Below are positions 44,492 to 52,799 of a stretch of 64,000 nt of DNA, one piece after another (the first letter of the stretch is position 1; each line of letters begins with the position of its first letter). This DNA is from an uncultured Clostridium sp. GTDB taxonomy: Bacteria > Bacillota > Clostridia > TANB77 > CAG-508. The notes beneath the pieces were generated by a model, which saw only the letters and a program-made list of their open reading frames with translations, had not been told where the DNA came from and searched no databases. The translations under genes were made by a program, and so were the position numbers. The DNA lies in NCBI GenBank assembly GCA_947571115.1, contig CANOWW010000008.1, forward strand, positions 1-64,000, in the 5' to 3' direction.

Positions 44492-44974
44492 ATGGAAATT
44501 GATCCAACCAAAAGAATTAACCCAATTGCACGAATAGTAATCATAAAAGATGGATATATTTTATTAAGTTCTGCAACGAACTCCAATAAAAGGTTTTCGT
44601 CTGAATTACATTTTTTGCCAGGAGGTCATGTTGAACATACAGAATCTGCAAGAGATACAATTATTAGAGAAATGCAGGAAGAATTTGAGGAGGCAGAGAA
44701 GGTAGCAGTAACAGATTTTTTGGGAATTTTAGAGTGTGTATGGGATAATAAAGGTGAACCATATCATGAAATTAACATTGTATTTAAGGGGGAAATTGAT
44801 GATTTTGATTTAAATGCTCCTCCTAAGGCAAAAGAAACTCATATCGTATTTAATTGGTATAAGTTAGAGGAATTAGAAAAATTAAACCTTTTGCCAAACA
44901 CATTTTGTAAAGTAATACCTGTTTGGATAAAAAAAGAAAACAATACTATGGATATGTTTCAGACAGAAATTTAG
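44492..44974 (+). CDS. NUDIX hydrolase
   Basis: A 160-residue NUDIX protein. The box is GGHVEHTESARDTIIREMQEEFEEA, fitting G-x5-E-x7-RE-x2-EE. Such enzymes cleave nucleoside diphosphates linked to another group and often clear damaged or modified nucleotides. ATG 44492 is favoured over 44486 by distance from AAAGGAG. Position right after two radical SAM genes suggests it processes or detoxifies their nucleotide product. A strong terminator follows. Confidence 0.85.
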   Translation: MEIDPTKRINPIARIVIIKDGYILLSSATNSNKRFSSELHFLPGGHVEHTESARDTIIREMQEEFEEAEKVAVTDFLGILECVWDNKGEPYHEINIVFKGEIDDFDLNAPPKAKETHIVFNWYKLEELEKLNLLPNTFCKVIPVWIKKENNTMDMFQTEI

Positions 44975-44995
44975 TAATAATTTATTAAAAGGAGA

Positions 44996-45031
44996 AAACT
45001 TCACTAGGTTGATTAAATCTAGTGAAGTTTT
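44996..45031 (+). terminator. Bidirectional terminator
   Basis: AAAACTTCACTAG pairs with CTAGTGAAGTTTT. It serves the NUDIX operon and the convergent Spo0A-like gene. Confidence 0.85.
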
Positions 45032-45035
45032 TGAC

Positions 45036-45761
45036 TTATTTCTTTTTTGATTTCATCAAATAATAATCCGTTATAATTCTTATAAAATTTTTAGGAGTAA
45101 CATAATCTTCATTCTCAAAAAGTTTAAAAATTCCCTTATTTCCAATATCATCTCTATATCTATTAACAGAATTTAGAGCATTTCTCATTGCAGGTCTAAC
45201 AGATTCCGTTGAAACATTAAATTCTTCTGAAATTAAATTAAAAAGATTCCTTAAAGAAATTTTTAATTCTGGTTTTTCATAACATTTTTGAATGGCATAT
45301 TTAAAATACTTTGCTCCCATAAGTTCATTATATAAATTTAATTTATAGAATAGTGCTGTTAAATTATCATCAGTTGGTTCAGAGTAGACATCATTATCTA
45401 TTTTATAATACTCTATACCTTTTTTGATTTCTTTATAATTCAAAGGAAGATATAGTAATTTATATAGTTTGGACACAAAATCAAATGCTAATTTCTCATT
45501 ATCATTTTCTAAAGTAATGATAATATTACAATTTTTCCTTTCATGTGATGTAGAAGAAAGTTCATTTACTATTTCAGTATAATCTATATCTTCAAAATTT
45601 GAATTTATGATTAAAATATCTGGCTGCATTTCATAGTATTTATTTAGTGTAGTAATTCCAGTGTTAGCACTGATTATATCAAGACTTTTATCATTTGCAA
45701 GATACTCACAGCAGTTTTGACTTGCTTGAGGATTTTTGTCCGCTACCAAAACTTTAAACAA
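45036..45761 (-). CDS. Spo0A-like regulator with degenerate receiver
   Basis: A 241-residue protein. TTG at 45761 is chosen because GGAGG lies just before it. The N-terminal receiver-like domain (LFKVLVADKNPQASQNCCEYLAND) carries Asn where the phosphoacceptor Asp should be (DILIINSNFED), and the conserved Lys is also missing. The C-terminal domain (GAKYFKYAIQKCYEKPELKISLRNLFNLISEEFNVSTESVRPAMRNALNSV) resembles the Spo0A DNA-binding domain. It likely works without phosphorylation. Convergent with the radical SAM operon. Confidence 0.75.
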   Translation of the reverse strand: MFKVLVADKNPQASQNCCEYLANDKSLDIISANTGITTLNKYYEMQPDILIINSNFEDIDYTEIVNELSSTSHERKNCNIIITLENDNEKLAFDFVSKLYKLLYLPLNYKEIKKGIEYYKIDNDVYSEPTDDNLTALFYKLNLYNELMGAKYFKYAIQKCYEKPELKISLRNLFNLISEEFNVSTESVRPAMRNALNSVNRYRDDIGNKGIFKLFENEDYVTPKNFIRIITDYYLMKSKKK

Positions 45762-45800
45762 TGTCAGAACCTCCACAAATATTATATATCAAAAAAATCT

Positions 45801-45839
45801 ACATAAAGCAGTATATCATAACTGCTTATGTAAAGTCAA
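45801..45839 (-). promoter_or_regulatory. Promoter with overlapping palindrome for the Spo0A-like gene
   Basis: On the minus strand TTGACT (45834-45839) and TATACT (45810-45815) are 18 bases apart. The inverted repeat ACATAAAGCAGT / ACTGCTTATGT spans the promoter, placing it as an operator rather than an RNA hairpin. Confidence 0.55.
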
Positions 45840-46183
45840 TATCTACAAATGAAATTTTATAAAAAATTAAAACAATTCATATATATATTCATATGGAAAA
45901 ACATTGGAAATAATTGAAATTACTTGATTTATAAAATAATGTTAACATGGATAATTTAAAAAATATTTATAAATCAATCATTACTACAAACATAAAGTAA
46001 AATAGCCTTTTTTAACCTTTTATAGCCCTTTTTGGCTTTTTAAACAATGAATCTTTTAAAGAATTTATAATGTGTACTGCTTAGTTAAATTCTAAAAGAG
46101 CTTAAAAAGGAATTAACACAAATGAAAAAATAGCTTTTAAAATAGTTTTTTAGAATCTAATTAAAGTACGAACTCCTATTTTT

Positions 46184-46230
46184 AAACTCCTTTTAGAATT
46201 GAGAGCCAATTTCTTTAAGGAGTTTTTTAT
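46184..46230 (+). terminator. Strong terminator in a gene-free stretch
   Basis: AAACTCCTT (46184-46192) pairs with AAGGAGTTT (46217-46225) plus an inner stem, followed by TTTTTT. No gene lies between 45840 and 46310. A second AACTCC at 46171 could compete for the same arm, as in attenuators. Upstream (45990-46060) are imperfect repeats of AGCC-T(n). A non-coding transcript or leader is implied. Confidence 0.5.
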
Positions 46231-46331
46231 ATTGTGAAGCATATAGGAATTCATAATAAGATTCTGCTACATTGTCGTAGTCCTACCAATATTCATTTCA
46301 AAAATTTGAAATGAATAGGAGGAAAGGTTGG

Positions 46332-46787
46332 GTGCAATACGAAGTAGATAGTTATATTTTAGAGTATGTAGAAAAGGATGATAAATATTACATATCTTTT
46401 TTAGATAGTGCCAAAAAAAATTGTAGAATGGAAATAACAAAGGATATATTTAATGCTTATATTAATTCGAAAAAAGCATACACAAAAATCAATAATGAAG
46501 TCAGTAGGCATATAGAACATTTATATTTAAGCGATACAGAAATTTATAATAGATCTTTTCATAAGGAAAAAAATGTTGAAGATATGGTTTTAGAGAATAT
46601 AGACAAAGAAATACTAATGAAGGCTTTAGGAAATCTAACAGAAACGCAAGTCAGAAGAATAGAACTACATATTATCAATGAAATTACGATAAGAGATGTT
46701 GCCAAACTTGAAAAAGTTCAAAAAAGACAGATTGAAAAAAGTTTATCATTAGGATTCAAAAAATTAAAAAAATTTTTTGAAAAATAG
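46332..46787 (+). CDS. Sigma-70 region 4-like protein of a Tn916-type element
   Basis: A 151-residue protein from GTG 46332 (AGGAGG at 46317-46322); ATG 46311 is in frame but lies inside a palindrome. The C-terminus has a sigma region 4-like helix-turn-helix (LMKALGNLTETQVRRIELHIINEITIRDVAKLEKVQKRQIEKSLSLGFKKLKKFFEK). Tn916-like elements encode a similar sigma-like protein near xis and int, which fits the genes 8 kb downstream. A structured RNA begins right after the stop. Confidence 0.65.
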   Translation: MQYEVDSYILEYVEKDDKYYISFLDSAKKNCRMEITKDIFNAYINSKKAYTKINNEVSRHIEHLYLSDTEIYNRSFHKEKNVEDMVLENIDKEILMKALGNLTETQVRRIELHIINEITIRDVAKLEKVQKRQIEKSLSLGFKKLKKFFEK

Positions 46788-46789
46788 GG

Positions 46790-47160
46790 GAGGACAAAAT
46801 CAAGTTTTGTGAGGAAGTAAGTGAAGGAGTAAAAACTCTTTCGCTTATTCCTATAAAAAGATAAAAGTACATTGAAAATTGAATAACATTCATCAAATAA
46901 ACACTTTATTAAGAGCTAGTTAATTACAAAAGCAAGATTGTAAACTTAAATATTGGTTAGCAACCAATAAGGCGATGATTAATAAAGAAGAATAATAAAA
47001 CTTTTGTTTAGTCATAGAACGAGCGAGATAAAACCGTCCCAAGCAATGAAAACAAGTCTGAATTCAGATAGGTATAATTCCTAAGGAGTAATGTAGCTGA
47101 TTACTATTTGATGAATTAAAACATTGATTTAATAAGAAATTTGAAGCAATATTTTATAAG
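46790..47160 (+). ncRNA. Structured RNA, copy A
   Basis: No gene lies between 46788 and 47257. This stretch shares a series of blocks with 53997-54340: GGGGAGGACAAAATC, a long GTAAGTGAAGG/CTCTTTC stem, ACATTGAAAATTGAATAA, GAGCTAGTTAAT, AAGGCGA and an identical 20-base block at 47019-47038. Stems covary: ATTGGTT-AGC-AACCAAT here against ATAAGT-type pairing in copy B, and TTACAA/TTGTAA here against TATATGG/CTATATA there. It precedes the SipW/camelysin operon. No known RNA family recognised. Confidence 0.6.
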
Positions 47161-47257
47161 ATAATATAAATGACGTTGAAAATATGAAATATATCGTATA
47201 TGGAGGTTTATAGGAAACCTACTAAAAACCTAAATATTTTCATAAAGGAGAGAAAAT

Positions 47258-47851
47258 TTGAAAAAATTAAGTAAAAAAATTTTATTAGGAGCAACAGTGG
47301 CAATAATTGGAATTAGTTCAATTATTATAGGTACTCGTTCAAAATATTTTAATCAAATTACAGGAGATGGTTCGATAGAAGTTGCCAAATGGTATTTTGA
47401 TATAAATGGGGCTACTGAAACAATTGCTACGATAGATTTATCCGAAACTTATAATAAAGATACATTGGTAAATGGGAAAATTGCACCTGGAACAAAAGGG
47501 AAATTTGATTTAGTTGTTAATGCAGGAGACAGTGATGTAGCAGTAAAATATGATGTTGTTTTTTCTAATGAACAGAATCGACCAGAAAATTTAAAGTTTA
47601 CTTGTAACGGTGTAGAATTACCAGAATCAAAGGAAGGAATTACAGGATATAATTCTATTTTTACAGGAATTATTAAACCCGAAGATGATAGAACAGTAAC
47701 ATTACCAATAGAATGGGAATGGAAATACGAAACTGGAACAGAATCTGAAATAGAATCAAATGATAAAAAAGACACAGAAAACGGAGTAAATGCAAATAAT
47801 TATACTTTCGATATTGTTGTAAGCGGTACACAAGTTATTCCTACAAGGTAA
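47258..47851 (+). CDS. Camelysin/TasA-like SipW-dependent surface protein
   Basis: A 197-residue secreted protein from TTG 47258 (AAGGAG upstream). A signal peptide (KKILLGATVAIIGISSIIIGTRSKYFNQ) is followed by a beta-sandwich with IAPGTKGKFDLVVNAGDSDVAVKYDVVFSNEQNRPENLKFTCNG and LPIEWEWKYETG, typical of camelysin/TasA-type matrix proteins. Those are processed by SipW, whose gene follows 2 bases later. Role: probably extracellular fibre or matrix subunit. Confidence 0.78.
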   Translation: MKKLSKKILLGATVAIIGISSIIIGTRSKYFNQITGDGSIEVAKWYFDINGATETIATIDLSETYNKDTLVNGKIAPGTKGKFDLVVNAGDSDVAVKYDVVFSNEQNRPENLKFTCNGVELPESKEGITGYNSIFTGIIKPEDDRTVTLPIEWEWKYETGTESEIESNDKKDTENGVNANNYTFDIVVSGTQVIPTR

Positions 47852-47853
47852 AA

Positions 47854-48291
47854 ATGAGAACAATTGCAAAAATTATATTGACACTAATTTTCTCTTTGTT
47901 ATTAAGTTTGGTTGCATTTTATCATACGGATTATGATGGCTTAATAGCAAAAATTTTTGGAATTGGTATATTAAAAGTCGAATCTGGTAGTATGGAACCA
48001 GAAATTTCGATTGGAGATATTATTATCATTAAAGAATGTGAGCAATACAAGATAAATGATATTATTACTTATAAGGTCGATAATCAGTATCTTGTAACAC
48101 ATAGAATTGTGGAAGGAAACGGAAATAGCTTTGTAACAAAAGGCGACAATAATAATGCGATTGATAATAAGAAAATCGCAAAAGAAAGTATTGAAGGTAA
48201 AGTAATCTATAAATCAAATTTCTTAAAATTACTTTATAATCATTGGATTATAGTAGTTTTATTAATTTTTTGTATTTTAATAATATGTTAA
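47854..48291 (+). CDS. sipW: SipW-type signal peptidase I
   Basis: A 145-residue ER/archaeal-type signal peptidase. The catalytic serine is in ESGSMEP, the histidine in YLVTHRIVEG (replacing the usual lysine) and the acidic region is TKGDNNNAID. Membrane helices lie at both ends. SipW processes TasA-like and camelysin-like proteins, four of which are encoded around it, so its substrates are local. Confidence 0.88.
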   Translation: MRTIAKIILTLIFSLLLSLVAFYHTDYDGLIAKIFGIGILKVESGSMEPEISIGDIIIIKECEQYKINDIITYKVDNQYLVTHRIVEGNGNSFVTKGDNNNAIDNKKIAKESIEGKVIYKSNFLKLLYNHWIIVVLLIFCILIIC

Positions 48292-48303
48292 GGAGAAAGC
48301 AAA

Positions 48304-48804
48304 ATGGAGATTAAAAAAAAGAAAGTCATAAGACTGGTTTTGATAGTTATCTTAATTATCATTATGTTGTTACTTTGGTTGGGGCTTATGAATAGTAAAG
48401 GTTCTTTGAGATATAAAAAAAGAATCAATTCAAGTGAAATGGCAGAAGCATCAAAACCAGTTTTTGTTGTAGATGGTAATAGTAATATAAAAATTGATGG
48501 AATTGAAGATACAGTTTATAAATTTAGTGTAAAAAACTATGATAAAACAGGAAAAAGTAATATTGATTTGAGATATTCTATCCAAATTGTGAATAATTCA
48601 CAAGTGGATCTGGATTTTATACTGACTAATGAGGAAGGGCTAGTTAATTTAAACAATAATAAAACAGGCTTAATCTTATTATCAAGTTCAAAAAAGCAAA
48701 GTGATGAATATCAGCTAAAAATTAAGTACAAAAACAATCCTGCAATAACGTCTGACATTGATGGCAATATACAAATAAAGGTTGAGACCACAGAAGAAAG
48801 ATGA
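48304..48804 (+). CDS. SipW-cluster membrane-anchored protein
   Basis: A 166-residue protein with a strong N-terminal hydrophobic helix (residues 8-30) and a beta-rich exterior (VYKFSVKNYDKTGKSNIDLRYSIQIVNNSQVDLDFILTN). The VKNYD...NIDLRYSIQI pattern is like that of minor SipW-dependent subunits. It probably contributes to the same surface structure as its neighbours. Confidence 0.6.
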   Translation: MEIKKKKVIRLVLIVILIIIMLLLWLGLMNSKGSLRYKKRINSSEMAEASKPVFVVDGNSNIKIDGIEDTVYKFSVKNYDKTGKSNIDLRYSIQIVNNSQVDLDFILTNEEGLVNLNNNKTGLILLSSSKKQSDEYQLKIKYKNNPAITSDIDGNIQIKVETTEER

Positions 48805-48818
48805 AGGAGGGTTGAAAT

Positions 48819-49733
48819 ATGAAAAATGATAAAGAAAAAGAGTATTATGGGATTTATTTTAATGATGATATTCCCAAACTTGATAAAGTTAATAAATATA
48901 GAAAAGAAGTTCAAATTAAATTTGAAGGACGAGTTTTTTTAATTGAAAGAGATGAAAATGATAAAGTTGTTGAACGAACAGAGCTAGAAAATAATTACAA
49001 ATTTAAAAAAGAAAGAGAGTATGAAATTGAATTTATCAATTATATAGATAAAACATATCATTTAGAATTAAAAATACAATTATCTTATTGGTTTATTTTT
49101 CTACTATTATTTTTTGTAGGCTTTATCATTGGTATGGTATTGTGTAAACCAAAGGCAATGAATAATTTATCTCTGGATAATTTTTATAGTTTTATTGATT
49201 TAGCAGTGCTTCAATTGGACATGGATAAGAATGAATTAAATGTTAAACCAATTGGAAAAGAAGATACGAAAGAGGAACAAAAAAAGTACAATTTTGATGT
49301 GGAATTCAATCACATTGCATCTAATGATATAAATTTGACAGATACAATATCAGCAGAAAGTGTTGTAAAGAATAAAATTGCTCCAGGTATTGGTGGTAGT
49401 TTTTCTATTATAATGAACGCTAAAAAAAGTTCGGTAGATATGAGTTATTATGTGAAATTTGAAGATATAGTCAAAGAAAAACCAACTAATTTGAATTTCC
49501 AAGTTCGAGGTTCAGAAAAATCTTATTCTATGCTACAAGAACTTGAAAAAGAGCTAAAAGGTAAATTAAACAAAAATTCAAAGGAAGAAATAATCATTGA
49601 TTGGCAGTGGAAATATGAAACAGGCGAGGACAAAAATTCTATCAATGAAAATGATTTATTAGATACAAGTGAAGGAAAATATTTAGAGAGTTATAAATTT
49701 AAAATTATAGTTGAAGGTGAGGAATCAGAATAG
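48819..49733 (+). CDS. Two-part surface protein with camelysin-like C-terminal half
   Basis: A 304-residue protein. A cytoplasmic-looking or outward beta-rich N-terminal 85 residues lead to one transmembrane helix (YWFIFLLLFFVGFIIGMVLC). The rest repeats the camelysin pattern of the 47258 product: KNKIAPGIGGSFSIIMNAKKSSVDMSYYVKFEDIVKEKPTNLNFQVRG and IIIDWQWKYETGED. The central position of the helix is unusual; the usual N-terminal signal is missing. Likely a membrane-bound base or assembly partner. Confidence 0.65.
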   Translation: MKNDKEKEYYGIYFNDDIPKLDKVNKYRKEVQIKFEGRVFLIERDENDKVVERTELENNYKFKKEREYEIEFINYIDKTYHLELKIQLSYWFIFLLLFFVGFIIGMVLCKPKAMNNLSLDNFYSFIDLAVLQLDMDKNELNVKPIGKEDTKEEQKKYNFDVEFNHIASNDINLTDTISAESVVKNKIAPGIGGSFSIIMNAKKSSVDMSYYVKFEDIVKEKPTNLNFQVRGSEKSYSMLQELEKELKGKLNKNSKEEIIIDWQWKYETGEDKNSINENDLLDTSEGKYLESYKFKIIVEGEESE

Positions 49734-49769
49734 TTTTCCACTTTTTTATTTTATGGAAGGGAGAAGGTC

Positions 49770-50327
49770 ATGAAAGAAAATGTAAAGAAATTTTTATTGA
49801 TTTTTATAATAGGGTTATTGATATTATGTGGTGTTATATATATTAGTTATGCTGCCTATAAAACAAATGTGAGTGGAAATTCTATAACAGAAATAGCAAC
49901 ACCCAAGATAAGAATTATATCCGAAAATAACTATAATGAAAATGATGATGAATATGCAAATACTGCAACAACTCATATAAAAGAATTAGATAATACAAGT
50001 GTATATTCAAATCAATTTAAAGTAGTTAATTATGATGAACAAAATTATGTAACAGAAGTAGGAATGAATTACAAATTAAAATTAAGCTATACAGATAAGT
50101 TAGCTCCAATAGATGTAAAATTATACAAAATTGAAAATGATGGCACAGAAAAAGAAGTTGTTTTAAATGAGAAACTTGAAACGACTGATTTTTTTGAATT
50201 TATTGCAAATAAAAAAGAGGAGCAAAATTATAGGGTAGAATTAAATTTCAATTTATCTTCTGGAAAAATGGAAAAAAATGTTGATGTTAAGGTTGATGTC
50301 ATTGCTACACAGGTATCACCGACATGA
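49770..50327 (+). CDS. SipW-dependent-type secreted protein
   Basis: A 185-residue protein. Signal peptide (FLLIFIIGLLILCGVIYISYAAYKTNVSGNS) with the SYAAYKTNVSG junction common to SipW substrates, then a beta-rich domain. GGAAGGGAGAAGG precedes it. Probably a further subunit of the fibre or matrix. Confidence 0.65.
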   Translation: MKENVKKFLLIFIIGLLILCGVIYISYAAYKTNVSGNSITEIATPKIRIISENNYNENDDEYANTATTHIKELDNTSVYSNQFKVVNYDEQNYVTEVGMNYKLKLSYTDKLAPIDVKLYKIENDGTEKEVVLNEKLETTDFFEFIANKKEEQNYRVELNFNLSSGKMEKNVDVKVDVIATQVSPT

Positions 50328-50350
50328 CAGGAAAGGAGAAAAATTATAAT

Positions 50351-51721
50351 ATGAAAAAACTAAAAAAGAGATATCTAATTGTAATAATAATGTGTATGAT
50401 TTTACTGTTAATTGGAATTACATATAAGATATATGCAAAATACGTTTTATCAGAAAATATAATTGCATTTCATATTGATAAATTAATGGAAGATAAAGTA
50501 AAACCAACAATTGATGCAATTGATCCAGACAATAACGATACGTCTTTAACTGATGAAGAACATTATACCAATAAAAATACTACGATAGATTATGAGGATA
50601 ATATTAAAGTTGAAACAGCAAAATACTGGTATAATAAAGATGAAAAAGAATTTTATGGTGAAGGAAACAACTTTGAATCAGGAACAACTTTTGTAGATGA
50701 AGGATGGTATAAAATTGAAGTGGTTGATATTTTTGAAAACAGAAATACAGTTATCCTACTAATTGATAAAACTGCTCCTACAATAAATGCAGATGCAATT
50801 AATATTTCAGATGAAACAAAAAATAGAAGCACGTCAAGCTCAATTGATAGTAGCGAGTTTAAAATGTGGTTTAACAGTGATGTTAATTTATCAGAATATG
50901 ACAAATATGGAATTCAATACACTTGCTATAAAGTAAATGAAAACGAGCCAATGTTCAATTCTGTTTTTGCAGAAAAAAGAGATATTGGCAAAGGAGCAAT
51001 TGATGTCTGGAATTTGACAACAAAAAATTATTATTTTATTACAGCAACAGACCTTTGTAGCAATAAGTCTGCATTAGTAATTGCGATAGATAAAATTAAA
51101 CCTAATATTTTGACACTATCAACAAATTACGCAGAATCTAATGAGGACATTACAATTAAATATAATGATGATTTTTCAGGAATAAAATCTGCTAAGTATT
51201 CTTTTGATGTAAATGCAGATAGTTTTACTACATATGCAGATATAACGAATGATACCATTTTATCAGATAATGGTTATTATCGCTTTATATTAGAAGATAT
51301 TGCCGGAAACGTTAATGAATATACAGTGGCAATAGATAAGTTATCGCCAGTAATAAGTTTAAAACCAGACGAAAAAGAAGTAGAAATTTATGCTAATACT
51401 ACGAATGATACAATTAAGGAAACAACAGACATAACTTTAACAACAAGTGATAATTTTGCAATAGATTATAACGAATATTGGTATAATCCAAATTCAGATT
51501 CATTTGATGGTAATGGAACAAAATTTGACAATGGAAAGAAATTGACTGATGAGGGGTACTATAAAATTACAAGCCATGATACCTTTGGAAATACTACAAC
51601 AATTATTGTCTTGTTAGATAAAACGCCACCAGAAGTAACAGTAACTTATCATAAAAAAAGAGATATAAGTTTAACTAATACAAGAGATATTTTAAGAAAC
51701 GGAGGTGTATATAATGGCTAA
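50351..51721 (+). CDS. Membrane-anchored protein with repeated Ig-like modules
   Basis: A 456-residue protein; ATG 50351 is taken for its signal anchor, though ATG 50324 overlaps the previous stop. After the anchor come about four repeats of 80-100 residues, each with AKYWYNKDEKEFYGEGNNFESGTTFVDEGWYKIEVVDIFENRNTVILLIDKTAP or a variant (EYWYNPNSDSFDGNGTKF...). The repeat recurs once in the beta-helix protein downstream (AKYWYNENGENFSGNG). Likely an extended adhesin stalk. It overlaps the next start. Confidence 0.7.
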   Translation: MKKLKKRYLIVIIMCMILLLIGITYKIYAKYVLSENIIAFHIDKLMEDKVKPTIDAIDPDNNDTSLTDEEHYTNKNTTIDYEDNIKVETAKYWYNKDEKEFYGEGNNFESGTTFVDEGWYKIEVVDIFENRNTVILLIDKTAPTINADAINISDETKNRSTSSSIDSSEFKMWFNSDVNLSEYDKYGIQYTCYKVNENEPMFNSVFAEKRDIGKGAIDVWNLTTKNYYFITATDLCSNKSALVIAIDKIKPNILTLSTNYAESNEDITIKYNDDFSGIKSAKYSFDVNADSFTTYADITNDTILSDNGYYRFILEDIAGNVNEYTVAIDKLSPVISLKPDEKEVEIYANTTNDTIKETTDITLTTSDNFAIDYNEYWYNPNSDSFDGNGTKFDNGKKLTDEGYYKITSHDTFGNTTTIIVLLDKTPPEVTVTYHKKRDISLTNTRDILRNGGVYNG

Positions 51722-52283
51722 ATATAGAATAATTACAATATTCATCTTATTGCTGATTTTATTGCAAACAATTATGCCTTTATGTTATGCAATATCAGAA
51801 TGCGAAAATATAACAAATGAAGATATTGAGATTTTAACAGAAGAAAATAATAATACTAAGAATGAAATAACAGTTAAAGATACAAAGAATAAAACAACCA
51901 AAGATGAAACAAAGAAAGCTCTTAAAACAAAAGATAAAGAAGAAATGAATTCGAGTGAAGACAATAGTGAAACAGTTTTTGAGAATGAAATAGAAAATAT
52001 AACTGAAGAAAATGCAAATGCAGGAATTTCGGTTATGTCAGCATCTGGTTTTGGAGTAGGTGCTGGAAATGAAAATGAATTTAGAAATGCGTTTTATAAT
52101 ACAGGTGTTTCAGAATTAACGACAAGCCAAGTTATTCGATTAACCTCTTCTTATACAGTCAATCACAATATAAGAATTAATTCATCGTCTACCAGTGGTG
52201 AAAATTCAATTCATTTATCTTCTGGTTGCAATATTGTTGTCCCAAATGGTTGTGTATTGACACTTGATCGGTATAGTAATTGA
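51714..52283 (+). CDS. Beta-helix surface protein, N-terminal fragment (frameshift follows)
   Basis: ATG 51714 follows GGAGGTG. Signal peptide (IITIFILLLILLQTIMPLCYA), then an acidic Thr/Lys/Glu-rich stretch and the start of a right-handed beta-helix (ASGFGVGAGNENEFRNAF...VIRLTSSYTVNHNIRINS). The frame stops at 52283. Skipping one base near 52269 gives LDGIVIDGRTWG, continuing the fold, so this is the first part of a longer gene ending at 53975. Confidence 0.65.
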   Translation: MAKYRIITIFILLLILLQTIMPLCYAISECENITNEDIEILTEENNNTKNEITVKDTKNKTTKDETKKALKTKDKEEMNSSEDNSETVFENEIENITEENANAGISVMSASGFGVGAGNENEFRNAFYNTGVSELTTSQVIRLTSSYTVNHNIRINSSSTSGENSIHLSSGCNIVVPNGCVLTLDRYSN

Positions 52284-52758
52284 TGGTAGAACTTGGGGAA
52301 ATGATGATGGAAAAAGTTGTATTACAGTTCAAAATGGAGGAGTTCTGATGTTAATTGACCACTCTATTATAGATGGAGGAACAAGAAATTGGGGTATCAA
52401 TGTAGAACCAGGTGGGCAATTATTGATTGTATCAGCCCAAATAAGTTATTGTGATCGTGGTATTGTCTTGCAAGGAAATTCGTATTGTGATTTAGCCTCT
52501 GGAACAGCAGTGCAATGGTGGGGAAACGATGGAAAAGCTGTTGATATTACTCATAATTCAGTAGGAATTTATTGTGGTGGAAATTATAGAGGAACACTTG
52601 TGGTAAATCACACAACGCAAAATACTGAAAAAATAAACTTTGAAGAAAATAGTTGGGGAATTTTTGCAGAGGCTCATTCAGGTTCAATCAATGTAATTCG
52701 TGCTAGAATGGTAAGGAATCGGATGGGCAATTTATACGCATGGAAATATGGTAATTAA
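52264..52758 (+). CDS. Beta-helix surface protein, middle fragment
   Basis: This frame reads GIVIDGRTWGNDDGKSCITVQNGGVLMLIDHSIIDGGTRNWGINVEPGGQLLIVSAQISYCDRGIVLQGNSY, a run of beta-helix turns. It has no ribosome binding site of its own. It stops at 52758; a second one-base shift near 52741 gives GNMVINNVNGALNTRGIVN. It is therefore the middle of the gene that starts at 51714. Confidence 0.6.
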   Translation: MIGIVIDGRTWGNDDGKSCITVQNGGVLMLIDHSIIDGGTRNWGINVEPGGQLLIVSAQISYCDRGIVLQGNSYCDLASGTAVQWWGNDGKAVDITHNSVGIYCGGNYRGTLVVNHTTQNTEKINFEENSWGIFAEAHSGSINVIRARMVRNRMGNLYAWKYGN

Positions 52759-52799
52759 CAATGTGAATGGTGCATTGAATACAAGAGGAATTGTAAACG

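Noticed and set aside
45990..46060. CRISPR-like or satellite repeat
   Set aside because: The AGCC-T(n) units are short, uneven and without spacers of constant size.
46862..46890. ACATTGAAAATTGAATAA as an rRNA operon leader
   Set aside because: It resembles sequences near rRNA operons of Firmicutes, but no rRNA or tRNA follows either copy and it belongs to the repeated RNA.
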